In this document: one piece after another, positions 34,301-44,426 of the stretch
Numbering within the stretch: the stretch's first letter is position 1
Layout: each line of letters begins with the position of its first letter
DNA from: Thermothielavioides terrestris NRRL 8126
Taxonomy: Eukaryota; Ascomycota; Sordariomycetes; Sordariales; Chaetomiaceae
Direction of reading: 5' to 3'
Assembly: GCF_000226115.1 (NCBI RefSeq)
Contig: NC_016460.1
Location: 3,410,001-3,474,000 of the forward strand
Length of the DNA: 64,000 bases
The notes under the pieces: model-generated
What the model was told of the DNA's origin: nothing
The model's input: the letters and a program-made list of their open reading frames with translations, nothing else
Database searches by the model: none
Made by a program: the position numbers and the translations under genes

Positions 34301-34878
34301 GCCACGCGGGCGCACTCGACCATGGCGAGGAGGTTGGTGTTGCTTGTCGTCTTGGAGGGCGACCGGGCGGATTTTGCGGCGACGGGCGTGGTGGCTTGTC
34401 GGTTGAGGGAGCGCGGCTGCATGGGGGACATCGGTGCTGAGCTTGACCGCCGGAGCGCGTTTCTTGTTGCCGTCTTCACCAGCTCATCCTCCTGCGCGGG
34501 TCGTCTGGAAGGGGTCGCCGGTGTTGTCGGAGACGGCTTCGCAGCCTCTCCGAGGACCTTGAGGGTGGCATTGACGACGTGCGTCGCGAGCGCCGCCTTC
34601 TCTCGAACGGACAAGCCATTGTCGGCAACAGCGGAACTAGAAGCGGAAGCGGAAGCGGGTTTGACGCGTTTTGACGGGACTCTCGCGACTGTGTTTGCTC
34701 GTGATCGGGAAGGATTTGCGGTCTTCGGGGCAGCGCGGGGGATGCTCTCGTCGGCGGTCGGGGACTCGTCTTTGGGTAGCAGCAGGGCCTTGAGTATGGC
34801 AGACGTCGCGGGCGAACAGGTCGCGACCGACGCGACGGCGCTGCGCACAGCGTCAGCCTGAGCGAGGGGCGTATCCAT
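28384..34878 (-). CDS. Separase (peptidase family C50)
   Basis: A single uninterrupted frame gives 2,164 aa, in the usual size range for fungal separases (Cut1/BimB/Esp1). Separase cleaves the cohesin kleisin subunit at anaphase onset and is held inactive by securin. The C-terminal caspase-like domain carries the catalytic dyad: His1990 in YFGHGSGAQY and Cys2018 in LLMGCASAAL, with hydrophobic strands before each. The segment IFPWESLPCMQ before them is typical of the family. The long N-terminal part is alpha-helical and repeat-like, with a Lys/Ala/Pro-rich linker near residues 1330-1370. A Gly/Lys/Glu-rich insert near residues 2085-2110, after the catalytic Cys, is low complexity and unusual. 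The start MDTPLAQADAV is the first ATG of the frame. The promoter is shared with a divergent small gene at 35382. Confidence 0.95.
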   Translation of the reverse strand: MDTPLAQADAVRSAVASVATCSPATSAILKALLLPKDESPTADESIPRAAPKTANPSRSRANTVARVPSKRVKPASASASSSAVADNGLSVREKAALATHVVNATLKVLGEAAKPSPTTPATPSRRPAQEDELVKTATRNALRRSSSAPMSPMQPRSLNRQATTPVAAKSARSPSKTTSNTNLLAMVECARVALTALRQLPASGKVTLPELQLESGMSALVGKLISLNLHEQAIKELRILKKRLECPSDSELKKPARTTNAEPRNASQLFSELLDYSGVKASGQKLLLVIATQIQTLRVLAMTKKPAAVESALPHLRQEQASSPISLLLAAAAEDGADVGKIARQMETLAQCLLSLTPSVSSKDDSLAQESRLSVSPASALELQALALEVRLHWWRLAKHKGDAEKDIMVTLSRCLGAYVRRTSESPKSSYRFCSDICGRITQQLQSHGLHPLKGSKLPLATIYQTLVTLARDAQQIPDAVMWATKLREAVDPNVESVAKTCSLAAQLLSLHLKQPEKYLSDDRLLREVVTGIQGPLRGDTSELDELLTNICAARKSAMQVLLSSGRDGDNVFQPSATVKELLETFILQCPRFCLRWLGKPPGPKASTKDYLRYEQRRQLMLQYLRHILDSAFVTIKTCLEQSRLGWELMDSILSDCNTLLEYTGGMASADASASYHVKISHFYYLQYSCLRQQSTNPKDVGPLRALRRSIECVKHRTSAEREKAQLTLKLERMAEICRSLGRIDEALGALQAIRTSLLDDGVLSSVAAALATESPLVAWASSEKAEGLSRALLAIAKMEQVWIDWTVDLPETERAAALEHRLRFILLADGAKEAEITLEHPVVDALLRTYIPTRYPIRRLRVLLLLLCSALGNLDRAPELLSVAKDAAQLEDSSEFGEDSGLAGFLQHMKALYGSLAAAVDAYRDSHALERSISSWRSIITACQDKAALEKAIDDVPGLLEHLRAVADFLRMKGRDTTLATVLELTADIARLAEGSRTEDVVQHSSCLALQYTKLGLAPKAEQVFQKTQELIGDQLRGEALVTFHLAFAEHFLAAGSFRQAEEHLSLAELAFDADTPPPRRGRTEKRRLVANAYYLQSLIALERGDSHHALAYSRDSVRTLFQDWAKLESRLAPTSTAEQSQLDCQTPDVSAVDLQGEAHHQQSPGPEFWQLFYCLYRNVFRLSSLYAHLGMFQETMYYAEQALKMARTVGSEFYNAECAAWIGSVSWKAAKAEKSLEMLQQAAALLPRDNRSYSCATLACQIGSMYLSQNNLEGAAAMLETAEALAEALAREPVTAEQPASTAVIEDRMEKLSIAQKPARGGRKTAAKQAPAKKPTKAPARAKASAAPAPEKPAPPVENAQLAKLRASILVQKAVSMLRQKEWAAAQAVLAEATATSKASGLLPTRHVAMASCLLGMSMEQMAHDPVFSVIQDSTISFPALSGSGQASPARPSPPKAPSPKKSRSAAPAGPRETAKEAHPRMYVDHLREAHDYLLEAHSVAALSSDSSLIHRISGMLQNVGLFLTATSAKAKATIHSAQTSYAVELARNLTWRRERKAVAQEKLVAKTDGLQWPPALHSAASRRSSLGFTLELHKIQRDYVDIIPKSWSVISISLSDGNHDLCITKLQAGESPFVIRLPLERASSRDADSDVFDFQQGRAELLEIIKLVNKTCHDSRDMTVKGAKSAWWAEREALDDRLKELLMNMEHVWLGGFKGIFSQHVRRPDLLERFQRDFLAILDKHLPSRRQVRGKKAKAAQACPKGALDLNVLELFIGLGDTTRPDIDLDDELTDLLYFVVDILQFHGERNAYDEIDFDSMVVHTLDALHAYHAAANAAAADAPSSAHTILILDKALHIFPWESLPCMQGLAVSRVPSLACLRRLLLDRHQPSSPPNDSSSPDRPIREGHHVSPSRGTYILNPSGDLTSTQSTFAQPLATHLPSPAWKQITGRPPTEEEFAAALAGNTSENADAAADGYGAGAGVVLYFGHGSGAQYIRGRTVRRLDPRCRAAVLLMGCASAALAHAGAFEPAGPVWNYLLAGCPAVVGTLWDVTDRDVDRFAAGVLEEWGLLPRGAVSGAMVAREGVGAGGGGGGGGKGSKGKVMEKEKEKEKGRGEVGKGKCGYCYGDASLVEAVARARDRCRFRFVTAAAAVVYGIPVYVER

Positions 34879-35381
34879 GAAGCAGGTGTTTGTTTAATGG
34901 GCTGATTCCTAATCATGCCATCGCCGTATCGAGGACAGTATCCAAAATAACAGCAAGATGCCGCGGGGGTGGCTCTCAGGGCCAGAAAGCACTGGTGGTG
35001 AGATAGAAGTTGAATCTCGAAATGCGGCCCGTACTCGGTTGTGGGTTGTGCGTCGTGCAAACCCGAAGGCGCGTCGCTTCCTCGACTTGATGGTTAACAG
35101 GGGCCCATGTTAGCAAGCGTGTATTGAGTTAAGCGCCAAATGCGGCAGTCAATCCACTTCCAGAAAAGCCAAGCGCGGTTGGCTAGGCAACGGGCTGCCT
35201 GCACTGTAGCTCGTGCCGAGACTCCACTTCTTGCAGTGGATTGCCTGCCGGAACCTCGAACACGGCAGTTGCTCGTTTCTTCGCATGTGCAAGACTTCGG
35301 CGGGTCCCGCATTTCCCCAGTTCCCCAACGACGACCATCCTCTTCAGCACTGCCAAAATCGCGGTCACCAGGTCGGCCGAT
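34879..35381. promoter_or_regulatory. Bidirectional promoter, separase and 198-aa protein
   Basis: The start codons of two divergent genes are 503 bp apart, so both promoters must lie here or overlap. No TATA box is obvious. Confidence 0.5.
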
Positions 35382-36041
35382 ATGTCGCGTGTCGTGCTCC
35401 GGCGAGCGGCTTTCGCGGCCGCATTGCGCCAGCCATTGTTCCTCGAGAGATCGTTGGGATCCCCCCTTCCCTTGAGTGTGCGCCCCATCGCTTCCGTGGC
35501 CGAGCCGTCCTTCTGGAAGTCTCTTGTGCCGAAGCCCCTGCGGTCTCGACCGGCGACCGACCCCAAAAAGAAGCGCAAAACGCAGCAGGGCTGGAACCCA
35601 GCCACGTTCTTCATCTTTATCTTTTTGTTTATTGGGTCCATGTCCATCCAGATGATCGCGCTCAAGAAGAACTTTGCGACCTTCATGCGCCAGTCCGACG
35701 TTAGGATCGGGCTGCTCCGCGAGGTGGTGGAGAAGCTGCAGAGAGGCGAGAAGGTGGATGTGGAGCAGGTCCTGGGCACGGGCGACCCTGAGAAGGAGCT
35801 GGCGTGGGAGGAAGGTTAGCAGCCACCGAGAAACGTGGTTACGGCGGACAACGCAGGAGTGCTGATGGACGCCACAGTTCTGAAAGAAATCGAGCGCGAA
35901 GAAGCGATGAAGAGCCCGCGGAAGAAGCAAGCAGAGCCGACCCCGGCGCCGAGCCCCAAGGCCGATACCGATGCTACTCCTCCGCCCCAGACAGCCAGTG
36001 CGCTGGCACAGAGCACTCTCGCTAGCAAGGGATTTTACTGA
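35382..36041 (+). CDS. Small mitochondrial-type single-pass membrane protein
   Basis: The model has exons 35382-35814 and 35878-36041, 198 aa. The intron begins GTTAGC and ends CACAG. This acceptor was chosen over an earlier one at 35856 because it gives an intron of 63 nt instead of 42 and joins WEE directly to VLKEIEREE, a smooth charged helix. The N terminus is Arg/Ala-rich without acidic residues (SRVVLRRAAFAAALRQP), typical of a mitochondrial presequence. One membrane helix follows a conserved-looking WNPATFFIFIFLFIGSMSI, then an amphipathic helical region and a Pro/Ala-rich tail. It resembles a family of uncharacterised fungal mitochondrial proteins. The function is not known. Its stop lies 54 bp from the stop of the convergent sirtuin gene. 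Confidence 0.75.
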
Positions 36042-36095
36042 ATACACACCTCCTGCGGGAGCGACGACGGGGGTACGAGGGTATCATGCATGATT

Positions 36096-37298
36096 CTATT
36101 GTAACATGTTCTTAAAAACTGCCGCCTCGTTCCGGTCGGGTGACGAAGTATCAGCCAGAGCGGGCGCGCTGCGGAACGCGGGCTGTCGCAGCTCGTGGAC
36201 CACAGCCGGCAGTAAGCTGTCGGTGGACATCTCCACTCTCACCCCCTGGCCTCCTTTCTGGCTGGGGTCCAAGTCTGCAAAGAAGGCATCCTCGCCCCGG
36301 ACGCCGCCGATATTTACAATAGCGATCGGCATCCCCCTATCTTTTGCACGCTTTGCCAGCCTCCACGCGGAATACGTCGCCAAAGACGTGGCGAGCACCA
36401 AGAGCCTCCCAGCGCCGTCGATGGCGTCTTCCGCAGCCTGCTTGACCCCGTTCGCAATGCTCTCGCCGAACATGACCACCGCGGGCTTGAGAATTCCGGC
36501 GTTGCTCGTCGGACTCCAGGCCCCGTCGCCGTCGACCTCAACCGTCCCCCTTCTCCCATCGGCCAGCATCGGCGGACTGCTCAGGCATTTCGGACACGCG
36601 GGGTACCGGAACGTCGTGTACGGCGCCTCCGGCAGCTCGACGTCGCCGTCCGGGTTCAGCCGGATGCCCCGCGCGCGCTTCTCATGCGGGTCCTCCGTCG
36701 CGAGCGCGCCGCTGGCGATCGCCTCGCGCAGGAACGCGTCCCACACCGGGTTCAGCCTTGCCAGCTCGCCCTGGAACACATCCCGGGGGAACTCGTTCCA
36801 GCACGAGGTGCACACGGTCGACCGCAGGTAGCCGTGCAGCTCGAGCGTCGGGATGTCGGGGTGCGCGCGCGGGTGGAACGAGTCCACGTTCTGGGTGATG
36901 ACGCGCGACACGAGGCCGAGGCGGCCGAGGTCGCGCACGGCGTAGTGGCCGGCGTTGGGCGCCGCGCTGCGCAGCGTCGTCCAGCCCAGGAAGCTCCGGG
37001 CCCAGTAGCGCTTGCGGGCCTCGTGGCTGGCCAGGAACTCGTGGTAGTAGATGGGGCGGTACGTCTTGTTGACGCGGTAGGTGCCGTTGGCGCCGCGGTA
37101 GTCGGCCAGGCCGCTCGCCACCGAGAGGCCCGCGCCGGTGAGCACGACGGTCGACCGGGGCAGGTCCCGCGGCGGCGGGGCGTGGAAGAACTCCTGCAGG
37201 GCTGCTACGGCGCCGGGCAGGGAGCGGGCTGTGTGGGGGATCGTCGCGGGAGGAGGGAACAGCTCCGTGTAGGGAATGCGCATGAGCGGCTTGTTCAT
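36096..37298 (-). CDS. Class II sirtuin (SIRT4-like NAD-dependent protein deacylase)
   Basis: A single frame of 400 aa. The NAD-binding Rossmann motif GAGLS is at residues 55-59 with DYRG shortly after. TQNVDSFH (135-142) contacts NAD/ribose, and His155 in ELHGYL is the catalytic base. Zinc would be held by Cys163, Cys166, Cys235 and Cys238; the spacer between the pairs is long. KPAVVMFGE follows, as in bacterial-like and SIRT4 sirtuins. Sirtuins transfer acyl groups from lysine to NAD. This class is commonly mitochondrial, and the N terminus is plausible as a weak targeting sequence, though not strongly basic. It is not a Sir2/Hst silencing type. It diverges from the CDF transporter gene (701 bp between starts) and converges on the 198-aa protein gene. 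Confidence 0.92.
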   Translation of the reverse strand: MNKPLMRIPYTELFPPPATIPHTARSLPGAVAALQEFFHAPPPRDLPRSTVVLTGAGLSVASGLADYRGANGTYRVNKTYRPIYYHEFLASHEARKRYWARSFLGWTTLRSAAPNAGHYAVRDLGRLGLVSRVITQNVDSFHPRAHPDIPTLELHGYLRSTVCTSCWNEFPRDVFQGELARLNPVWDAFLREAIASGALATEDPHEKRARGIRLNPDGDVELPEAPYTTFRYPACPKCLSSPPMLADGRRGTVEVDGDGAWSPTSNAGILKPAVVMFGESIANGVKQAAEDAIDGAGRLLVLATSLATYSAWRLAKRAKDRGMPIAIVNIGGVRGEDAFFADLDPSQKGGQGVRVEMSTDSLLPAVVHELRQPAFRSAPALADTSSPDRNEAAVFKNMLQ

Positions 37299-37999
37299 TT
37301 TTTGTGCTTCCTTTCTATGAAGTGATTCCCGTAAAATTGAATAAGTCAGTGTGTAACGGATTACCTAAGTAATCATGGATGCGTTTGCGCTGCTGTGCTG
37401 ATCGTTCGCCCTTTCGCTGTTTCGGAGGTGGGCCGAGACGAACCGAAGAAGGTGCTTCGTCATCAACGGCTCCGAGAAGTGGCGGCGGCGGCCCGGGGGG
37501 TGGGTGCTCCGATGCCCCACATGACTCTCGGCTCAATTGGTTCTTGCGGTGGCAGCAATTGGAATTCTTGGACCCCTGTCCTGTCCAAAAGATTCCAACA
37601 GTGCGCCATTCAGGTCCCAGGTTCATGGAAGCATCTGTGGGAAGTGGTGCGATGTCGGGTGCTGGCGAGCCGAGCGGATGTGCCCACTAACTTACAGGGC
37701 AGCGTGCTTACCTACCCCTTACAGCCGCCGCCTGGTGACGTGCGGGCTTCACCTCAACGGCTGTTCGATTCTGTCACCCGTAGTTAAAGTTAACTAACAT
37801 TATATTCTCTGGGCCTGGAAAATTCTCTGTCCTTGTTCATACCTCAGAGCACCGACTCCATGCAGACGAACGTTAACGGCCTGCGCCCCTGACGCGTCCC
37901 TTTCTGTCGCCTCAGCTGCATTTCGCAGTCTCCCCCGTTCCCGTCAACTTGAAATCTTTACCCCAATTAACTAGGTGCCCGCCGCCTTCGTTCATTTTG
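37299..37999. promoter_or_regulatory. Divergent promoter region, sirtuin and CDF genes
   Basis: It lies between two divergent start codons. Open frames here lack support. No clear binding site is recognised. Confidence 0.45.
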
Positions 38000-39738
38000 A
38001 TGCCTCCGCTGGGGTGCAGGCGCAACCCGGGCCCTGGGCTGGCGCGGCTGCGTGCGACATCAGCCGCGTCAGGGCCCCATCCCCTCTATCCCGGCGCAGG
38101 ACGGGCACGGAGCCAACCCTCCTCCTCCTCCGTATTTAGCCATTCGGGGACACCTCACCCACAACTTGCACAGCTCGATGCCGTGCGCATCTTCCAGACA
38201 TTCTCTCCCTCTCGAGCATTCACAAACCGGCTGCAACGCTCGTTACATCCACCACCGCCGCCATCCGCTCTTTCTTGTTCCTCTCCGTCTGCGACGACGA
38301 CAAAGACGACGAGGACGACGATAACAACAGCCACCCAGAGCTCACCTGCAAGAACGAGAACAAGGCTATTCTCCCCCCTCGGCCGCATCATGGGGACGGG
38401 GACGCAACAAACTCGGGGCCACGCCGGCCATGGCCACCACCATCACCACCATCACGACAACGTGTACCTCACCTCGCAAAACAAAAAAGACGCCGGCGTG
38501 CGCATCACGCGCATCGGCCTGTACTCCAACCTGGGCATGACCGTCGTCAAGGCCGCCGGCGGCTACGTCTTCAATTCGCAGTCGATGATCGCCGACGCGT
38601 GGCACTCGCTGACCGACCTCGCCTCCGACGTCCTGACGCTGGCCACCGTCTCGTGGAGCCTGCGCCCGCCCACCGAGAACTTCCCGCAGGGCTTCGGCAA
38701 GATCGAGAGCCTGGGCTCGCTGGGCGTGTCGAGCATGCTGCTGTTCGGCGGCCTGTTCATGTGCATGAGCAGCTGCGAGTCGCTGTACGCCCACTTCTTC
38801 CTCGACCCGGCCGCCGCCGCCGAGCTGCTCGAGCACGGCCACGGACACAGTCACGGCCACCACCACCACGGACACCTGCATGGGCACGGTGTGGGCGCCC
38901 CGAGCTTGCATGCCGCGTGGCTAGCAGCGGGGACGGTGGCAATCAAGGAGTGGCTATACCATGCTAGTAAGCGGCCTCTACGCCCGTCCTTTCCCTTTCC
39001 CTCTCCGTTCCCTTGCAACTCGCCCCTCTTCCTCCTCCACCGCCGCCCAGCTAACACGATACTTCCCTCCCAGCCATGAAAGTAGCCCGCGAGCGCAAAT
39101 CTTCCGTGCTCGCGTCCAACGCGGTCCACCACCGCGTCGACTCGCTCACCGGCATCGTCGCCCTGCTGGCCATCCTCGGCGCCAACCTGCTGCACGACGC
39201 CACCTGGCTGGACCCGGTCGGCGGCCTGTTCATCTCCCTGCTGGTCATCCGCGCCGGCTTCAACAACACGCTCTCGGCGCTGTACGAGCTGGCAGACCGG
39301 TCCATCGACGCCGAGGTGCGCGCGGCCGTCTCGCGCCAGGTCGCCAAGGCGCTGGCCGACGACGTCGCGCAGGGCCGCGGCCGCGAGGTCCAGCTGCGCG
39401 ACGTCACCGGCGTCAAGTCCGGCCAGAACTACCTCGTCGACCTGGAGCTGGCCGTGCCGAGCCTGTGGACGGTCGAGGACGTGCGCGGTGTCGAGGAGGC
39501 CGTGCGGACCCGCGTCGGCGCCAAGGTGCGCGGCGTGAGGAGGGTGCGCGTCAGGTTCGTGCCCAGCACGGCGGCGGCGGCCGCCGCGCCGGACCGGTTC
39601 GACGAGTTCATCCCCGCGGACGTCAGCCCGCGCTCGAGTCCCGAGCCGGAGGAGGAGAACAATGGGCTGGATCACGATCACCACGATCACCACCACGATC
39701 ACCACCACCACCATCACGAGGATCGAAAGTCGAAATGA
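38000..39738 (+). CDS. Mitochondrial cation diffusion facilitator (MMT-like)
   Basis: The model has exons 38000-38966 and 39074-39738, 543 aa. The intron starts GTAAGC and ends CCCAG, and the join gives YHATMKVARERKSSV, a well-conserved CDF segment. The ATG at 38000 yields an Arg/Ser/Pro-rich N terminus of about 130 residues that looks like a mitochondrial presequence; an internal ATG before TGTQQTRGHAGH would omit it. Helix 2 holds His202 and Asp206 (AWHSLTD) and helix 5 holds His341 and Asp345 (HHRVDS), the transport site. Three His-rich stretches occur: after the presequence, in the loop near HGHGHSHGHHHH, and at the C terminus. CDF proteins exchange metal for protons; MMT1/2-type members move iron out of mitochondria, but the His-Asp site would also fit zinc. 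Confidence 0.88.
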
Positions 39739-41127
39739 AGGCCCCGATGTCGGCTGGGCATAGCAGCCAGCCGCGCTGCATTCAGGCTTCGGTTTTTGCT
39801 TAGCTAGCCTGTATGAGGATAGCGTTGGTAAACCTCGGGACAGCGTTCCTGGACGCGGAGGGGGACTTGGTCTTCCACGCTGAAAAATTCATGTACCATA
39901 GCTTACTCCAATACCCACGAACATACCCGCCGCAGCAAGACAGCTGAGCCAGTGGCCCAACGGTTGCCACGAGTATATGGCAATTCTGATAAGATGAGGC
40001 AAAATTGTTGTCATGGTGGTTGAGACCGTGAATTAGGGTCTGATCGTGAGGTAACACCCAGGGATGTACACCGCAGCAGGCACGGGTACAAGCTCCGCCG
40101 TGATGCTCAAGATGCCCATATTCTACCGTTGATATGCCTCTGACACATGTTCCCAAAAACCACCCATCTTCAGCCGGAATCAGACACATGCAAACTCAAC
40201 CTACCTTAGCAGCTAGGTAAGAAAGCAGCTTGCGCAAGCATCGCAGCGTATCATCAGTCAAACCCGCCGAGCACACATATCAACTTCCCTGCCGACATGC
40301 ATCGCATCTCACGATCCCATTCTCCCTCGCAGAGAGATAGATGACTTATCCTCAAGTGTATTGCGCCCTGTAGAATAGGTGTACGGTGTAGATGATCTCA
40401 AACCCTCACAGACACCCAGATGCATATTCAAGGAAACACAAACTGGCACAACAATGCTGCGTGGTATCATCCCCCATCTCCCTCCCAGCCCCTAAGTAGA
40501 AAAAGCCATCCCATCTGCTACATCAACACTTGCCGCCGCCCCTGCATAATTAAACAAACAACCACCCACCCAGACACCGCAGAAATCAACAACCTCCCCT
40601 CAGCCATCTTTCTACACAAACGGAAAACGCAAGCAATCAAGTACGAAGCAAAGGACACATAAGTAAGGCAGGCACAATGAGAATAGCGCTCCGATCTGAT
40701 GCCACTGATGCCATCCAATCCACGCCACCCCGAGATCCCCGACGCCGCCGCCCAGTCCTGCAAAACACCGCCTGCCTGCCTGCCTGCCTGCCTGTCTGCC
40801 TCGCTATGGTAAAACTAACGTATCCTGTGCGAGAGAGCCCGACTCAAGCCACACCATACCACACCATGCCATGCCATGATATGCTATGCCACCAGAACAC
40901 GGGTAAAGAGACAGAAAGAAAGAAAGAAGGGTAATGAAAAGACAGCTTGACAGCTTGTCAAATCTATTATGCAAGATGACGGACGGATGGATGGATGAAT
41001 GCGCTGTTGCATTCCCAAATCACAGCTCTGAGCAGCAGAAAAGGAAAAAAAAAAAAAAAATGCGCCTTCCCATCTCCGATTTCTTCCCTCCCTCGTATGG
41101 AGGGAGGTGGGGGGAGGCAGCACCCAC
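39739..41127. other. Convergent 3' region of the CDF and CLC genes
   Basis: No gene is supported. It contains a CCTG/CTGC tetranucleotide repeat near 40770-40800 and CACCATGCCATGCC-type repeats near 40855-40890. Confidence 0.55.
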
Positions 41128-44100
41128 TCACACATGCCCTTCCCTCTTTTCCATCTCACGCATGTACTTGACAAAGGTCTTTTTATGCGTCTGTTTGCGC
41201 ATCGTCAGTCAGTCACCAGTTTTCCGAGAAAAAAAGATGCAGGCACTTTCTATCCCTCACGGGGTCTGGCCGGAGTGGAGTGGACGGGAGAGTAGGGGGG
41301 GCCTAAGAGGGAAAGAAGGAAAGATGGAAGAGGGAAAAAAAGGGGGGAAACTAGGAGCGCAGCGAAGGGGAAACTCACCATGCCGGCATACCGCCCGTCG
41401 CGCAACACGCAGATATACCGGAGCCCCAGCTTGACAAAGCACTCGTACACCAGGTCCATGGGCGACCTGATATCCAGCGCAACGGGTGCCTGGCAAAGAA
41501 AGAAACACAAGGCAAACAATCGTCAGCAAAACCAGCCATCGACCGAGCAAATATAAGCATACAAGGGGAGGGAAAGGGGGGGAGGGGTAAATAATAAACA
41601 CGCACAGGATCGATATACGGCGTGAAATCAGTCGGGTCGGGCGCGCCGTCGTCCGAGTCGTCGATGCTGGGCACGGGGGCCATCAGGCACAGGCTGGAGG
41701 CCTCGTCGCGCAGGTTGTCGAGCGCGTACTCGAGGTCCGGGGCCGGGATCAGGCCGACCAGGATGCCGTCGCGCACGATGGGCAGGCCGCCGTCGAGCTC
41801 GCCGGCGCGGTGCAGCAGCTCGAGCTTGGTGCGCAGGCTGGGGGCGGGCACGACGGGCGAGTTGGTGATGTCGATGATGCGCTCCTTGCGCACGCGCGGC
41901 ACGATGTCGGCGAGGTCCGACGTGAAGATGGGCTTGTGCTTGTTGTTGAGGTACGGGTACGAGTTCATCTCCGTGAGGAGATCCTGGACGGAAGATCGGG
42001 GTCAGTCCGACTCGGTGAAAGGAAGGGAGGGGGCCCAGGGCCAGAGATGCGGGGACCTACGTAGATGCTGAGCGGCTCGATGGCGTCGGCCGTCCACTTG
42101 GCAACGAGGATGGCTAATGAGAAGGGCAGCACGTAGTCGAGGCTGCCGGTGAGCTCGAAGAGGATGACGGCCAGCGTAACCGAGAGCCGGGTCACGCCAC
42201 ACATGGTGGACCCGGCGGCGATCAGGCCGTACACGCCGGGCTGGATGCAGGTGGCATTCGGCATCTTGGCGCAGGTGCCCCAGATTCCCCAGTCCGGCGT
42301 GGCCATGACCACCCACTGCACGACGTGTCCGATCAAACGGCCCATGAGACCGCCGACGACCATGGACGGGACGTAGATGCCAGCTGGCACTTTCTATTCT
42401 GTTGGTTAGTACCTGACGATACCACGCCAAGCGATAAGCCCAGAACTCACGATCCCAAACGTGATGATGGTCAGCAGCCCTTTGATCAAGAAGGCGGTGA
42501 ACAAGTTGTATAGAATCGGGGGTATGTCGCCGATCTCCTCCGGACACAAGCCCAGGTCGTCCAGGTTGTTATCCCGGTCATCGCACGGCGCCGCGAGGTT
42601 GTACAGCAGCTTGGCCACGGGCAGCTTGGTCAGGACGTTCCAGTACCCGACCAAGCCGGTGACCAGTGCGACCAGCACAACCTCGAGCAGGGGATACGCC
42701 TTGATGGCGGGGATGCGGCGGAACGTCTTGGCCCACTGTCTCGACGCCTTGATGAACAGAGCGCCCGCAGCGCCGCCGAAGACACCGACCAGGATGAAGC
42801 TGAGGATCTCAAAGTACTCCCAGTCCACCAGGTACCGCACCTGGAACATGACGATCTTGTGGGTGCCGTAGGGATTCAGAAACTTGAGCGTCAGCGCGGC
42901 AGTGATGCAGCAGAAGAAGGTCCGGAAGAGCGTCTTCGCGGGGAAGAAGTAGGCGACCTCCTCGAGACCGAAGAGCACGCCGCCGAGCGGGGCGCCGAAG
43001 GCGACAGCAACGCCGGCCGCAGCGGCCGCCGAGAGAATCTCGCGTCTCTTGGCGTCATTGCGGTCGTACTTGGCGAAGAGGCGGCAGGCGATGTTGCCGA
43101 CGCAGGTGGCGATGTGGACATAGGGCCCCTCCTTGCCGAGGCTCAGACCAGACCCGACGCTCAGGACGAGACTGATAGTCTTGACGACGAGCGTCTTGAG
43201 ACCCAGGAAGCCGTGCAGCACGAAGCCGCTGAGGATGACTCGCACCTCGGCAACACCGCTGCCGGCGGCCGAATAGTAGATCATGGGCGGGGCGGCGGGC
43301 TTCTCTCGCGCCCGGCGAGGGCTGACGTCTGGCCCTTCCGCCTCGTTTTCTGGCGGCGGAGCGGCAGCCTCGGCGGCCAGGTTCTCATCCAGGGTCGTCA
43401 GGCGGTAGGCCGAGGGCACCACCGTCTTCGTGGTCAGGCTGAGAAGACACGACAGGCTGGCCAGCGTGATGACGGCCATGATATACACGACGTATTCGGT
43501 CCACCTCTCGCCGAACGGAAACCCTTGCAGGACCTCGCCCCAGTCCCGCCAGTCGGTGCAAGGGCCATGAGGGCAACATTTCTGACATACCACGGGTTAG
43601 CCCAAGTGCGGCAGGATGGGAGAGCAAAGATACCCGGACTACACGCCCACCTTCTCGCTGATAAGCCACCCTCTCGCACAGTAGCCGTCCTTGAAGTCGA
43701 ACACGGTGGCCTCGCTCACGTCGACCACGTACGCGAACACGGCGACGATGAAGCCGACCAGGGCGCTCAGCAGCCAGCCCTGGGCGCCGTCGAGCAGCAC
43801 GTAGACGCGGGCCCAGAAGCCCTTGCGGCTGCGCAGGGCCTTGACGCGGTAGGCGTCGGCGATGCTGTCGTGGACCCAGTCGGTCGACGTGAACTGGTCA
43901 TACCAGACACGGTCGTCGGGGAAGATGGAGCCCTTGGAGTCGGCCATGGACGAGTCCTGGCGGTCGGACAGGGCCTGGATCAGGCGCTGGCCCCACGAAT
44001 TGGCGCGGCTGTGGTGGCGGAGGCTTTTTACGCTGTCTGTGAAGAAGCGGAGGGGGGCGGAGGAGACGGACTGGTTAGCAAATGTGAACGAACCGCGAAG

Positions 44101-44426
44101 TGCATGGAGGATGTGTATAACTTTGGGGGTTCTTGGAGCGTACCGGCATAGCTCTGGTTGCGCGAGAGATTCGGGATCCGGGGCGATCCGTGAGCGCTGG
44201 AGATGCGGATGTGCGATGTTCGCGGGCCGGCCAGGAGCGGCGAGCGCTCGTCTGGGGGCTCCGCATTAGACTGTCTTCTGCTCATGGTGGCGGGCTGTCG
44301 GCGGAAGCTGGTTGGCGAGCTCGGCAGGGAGAGGTAGCGGCTCTGATGTTCGACATCGTTGTTGTTGGCCTGGGCGTCGGCGCCGGCTACCTCGAGCAGC
44401 CGAGGCCCGTGTCTCCGACCTGGCAT
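41128..44426 (-). CDS. CLC-family chloride transporter with CBS domains
   Basis: The model has seven exons: 44426-44144, 44036-43651, 43581-42451, 42393-42061, 41983-41606, 41489-41379 and 41190-41128, giving 894 aa; all joins keep frame and use GT..AG. The start MPGRRHG is the first ATG; a later ATG (MSRRQSN) is possible. The cytosolic N terminus has an ERSPLL sorting-like motif. Pore motifs are GSGVAE, GKEGP with the gating Glu374, and PAGIYVPS. Glu431 in FGLEEV matches the proton glutamate of CLC exchangers, which suggests Cl-/H+ antiport instead of a simple channel. Two C-terminal CBS domains (exons 5-7) end with THKKTFVKYMREME. The protein is probably in Golgi, endosome or vacuole membranes (Gef1-like), though fungi have several paralogues. 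Confidence 0.92.
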
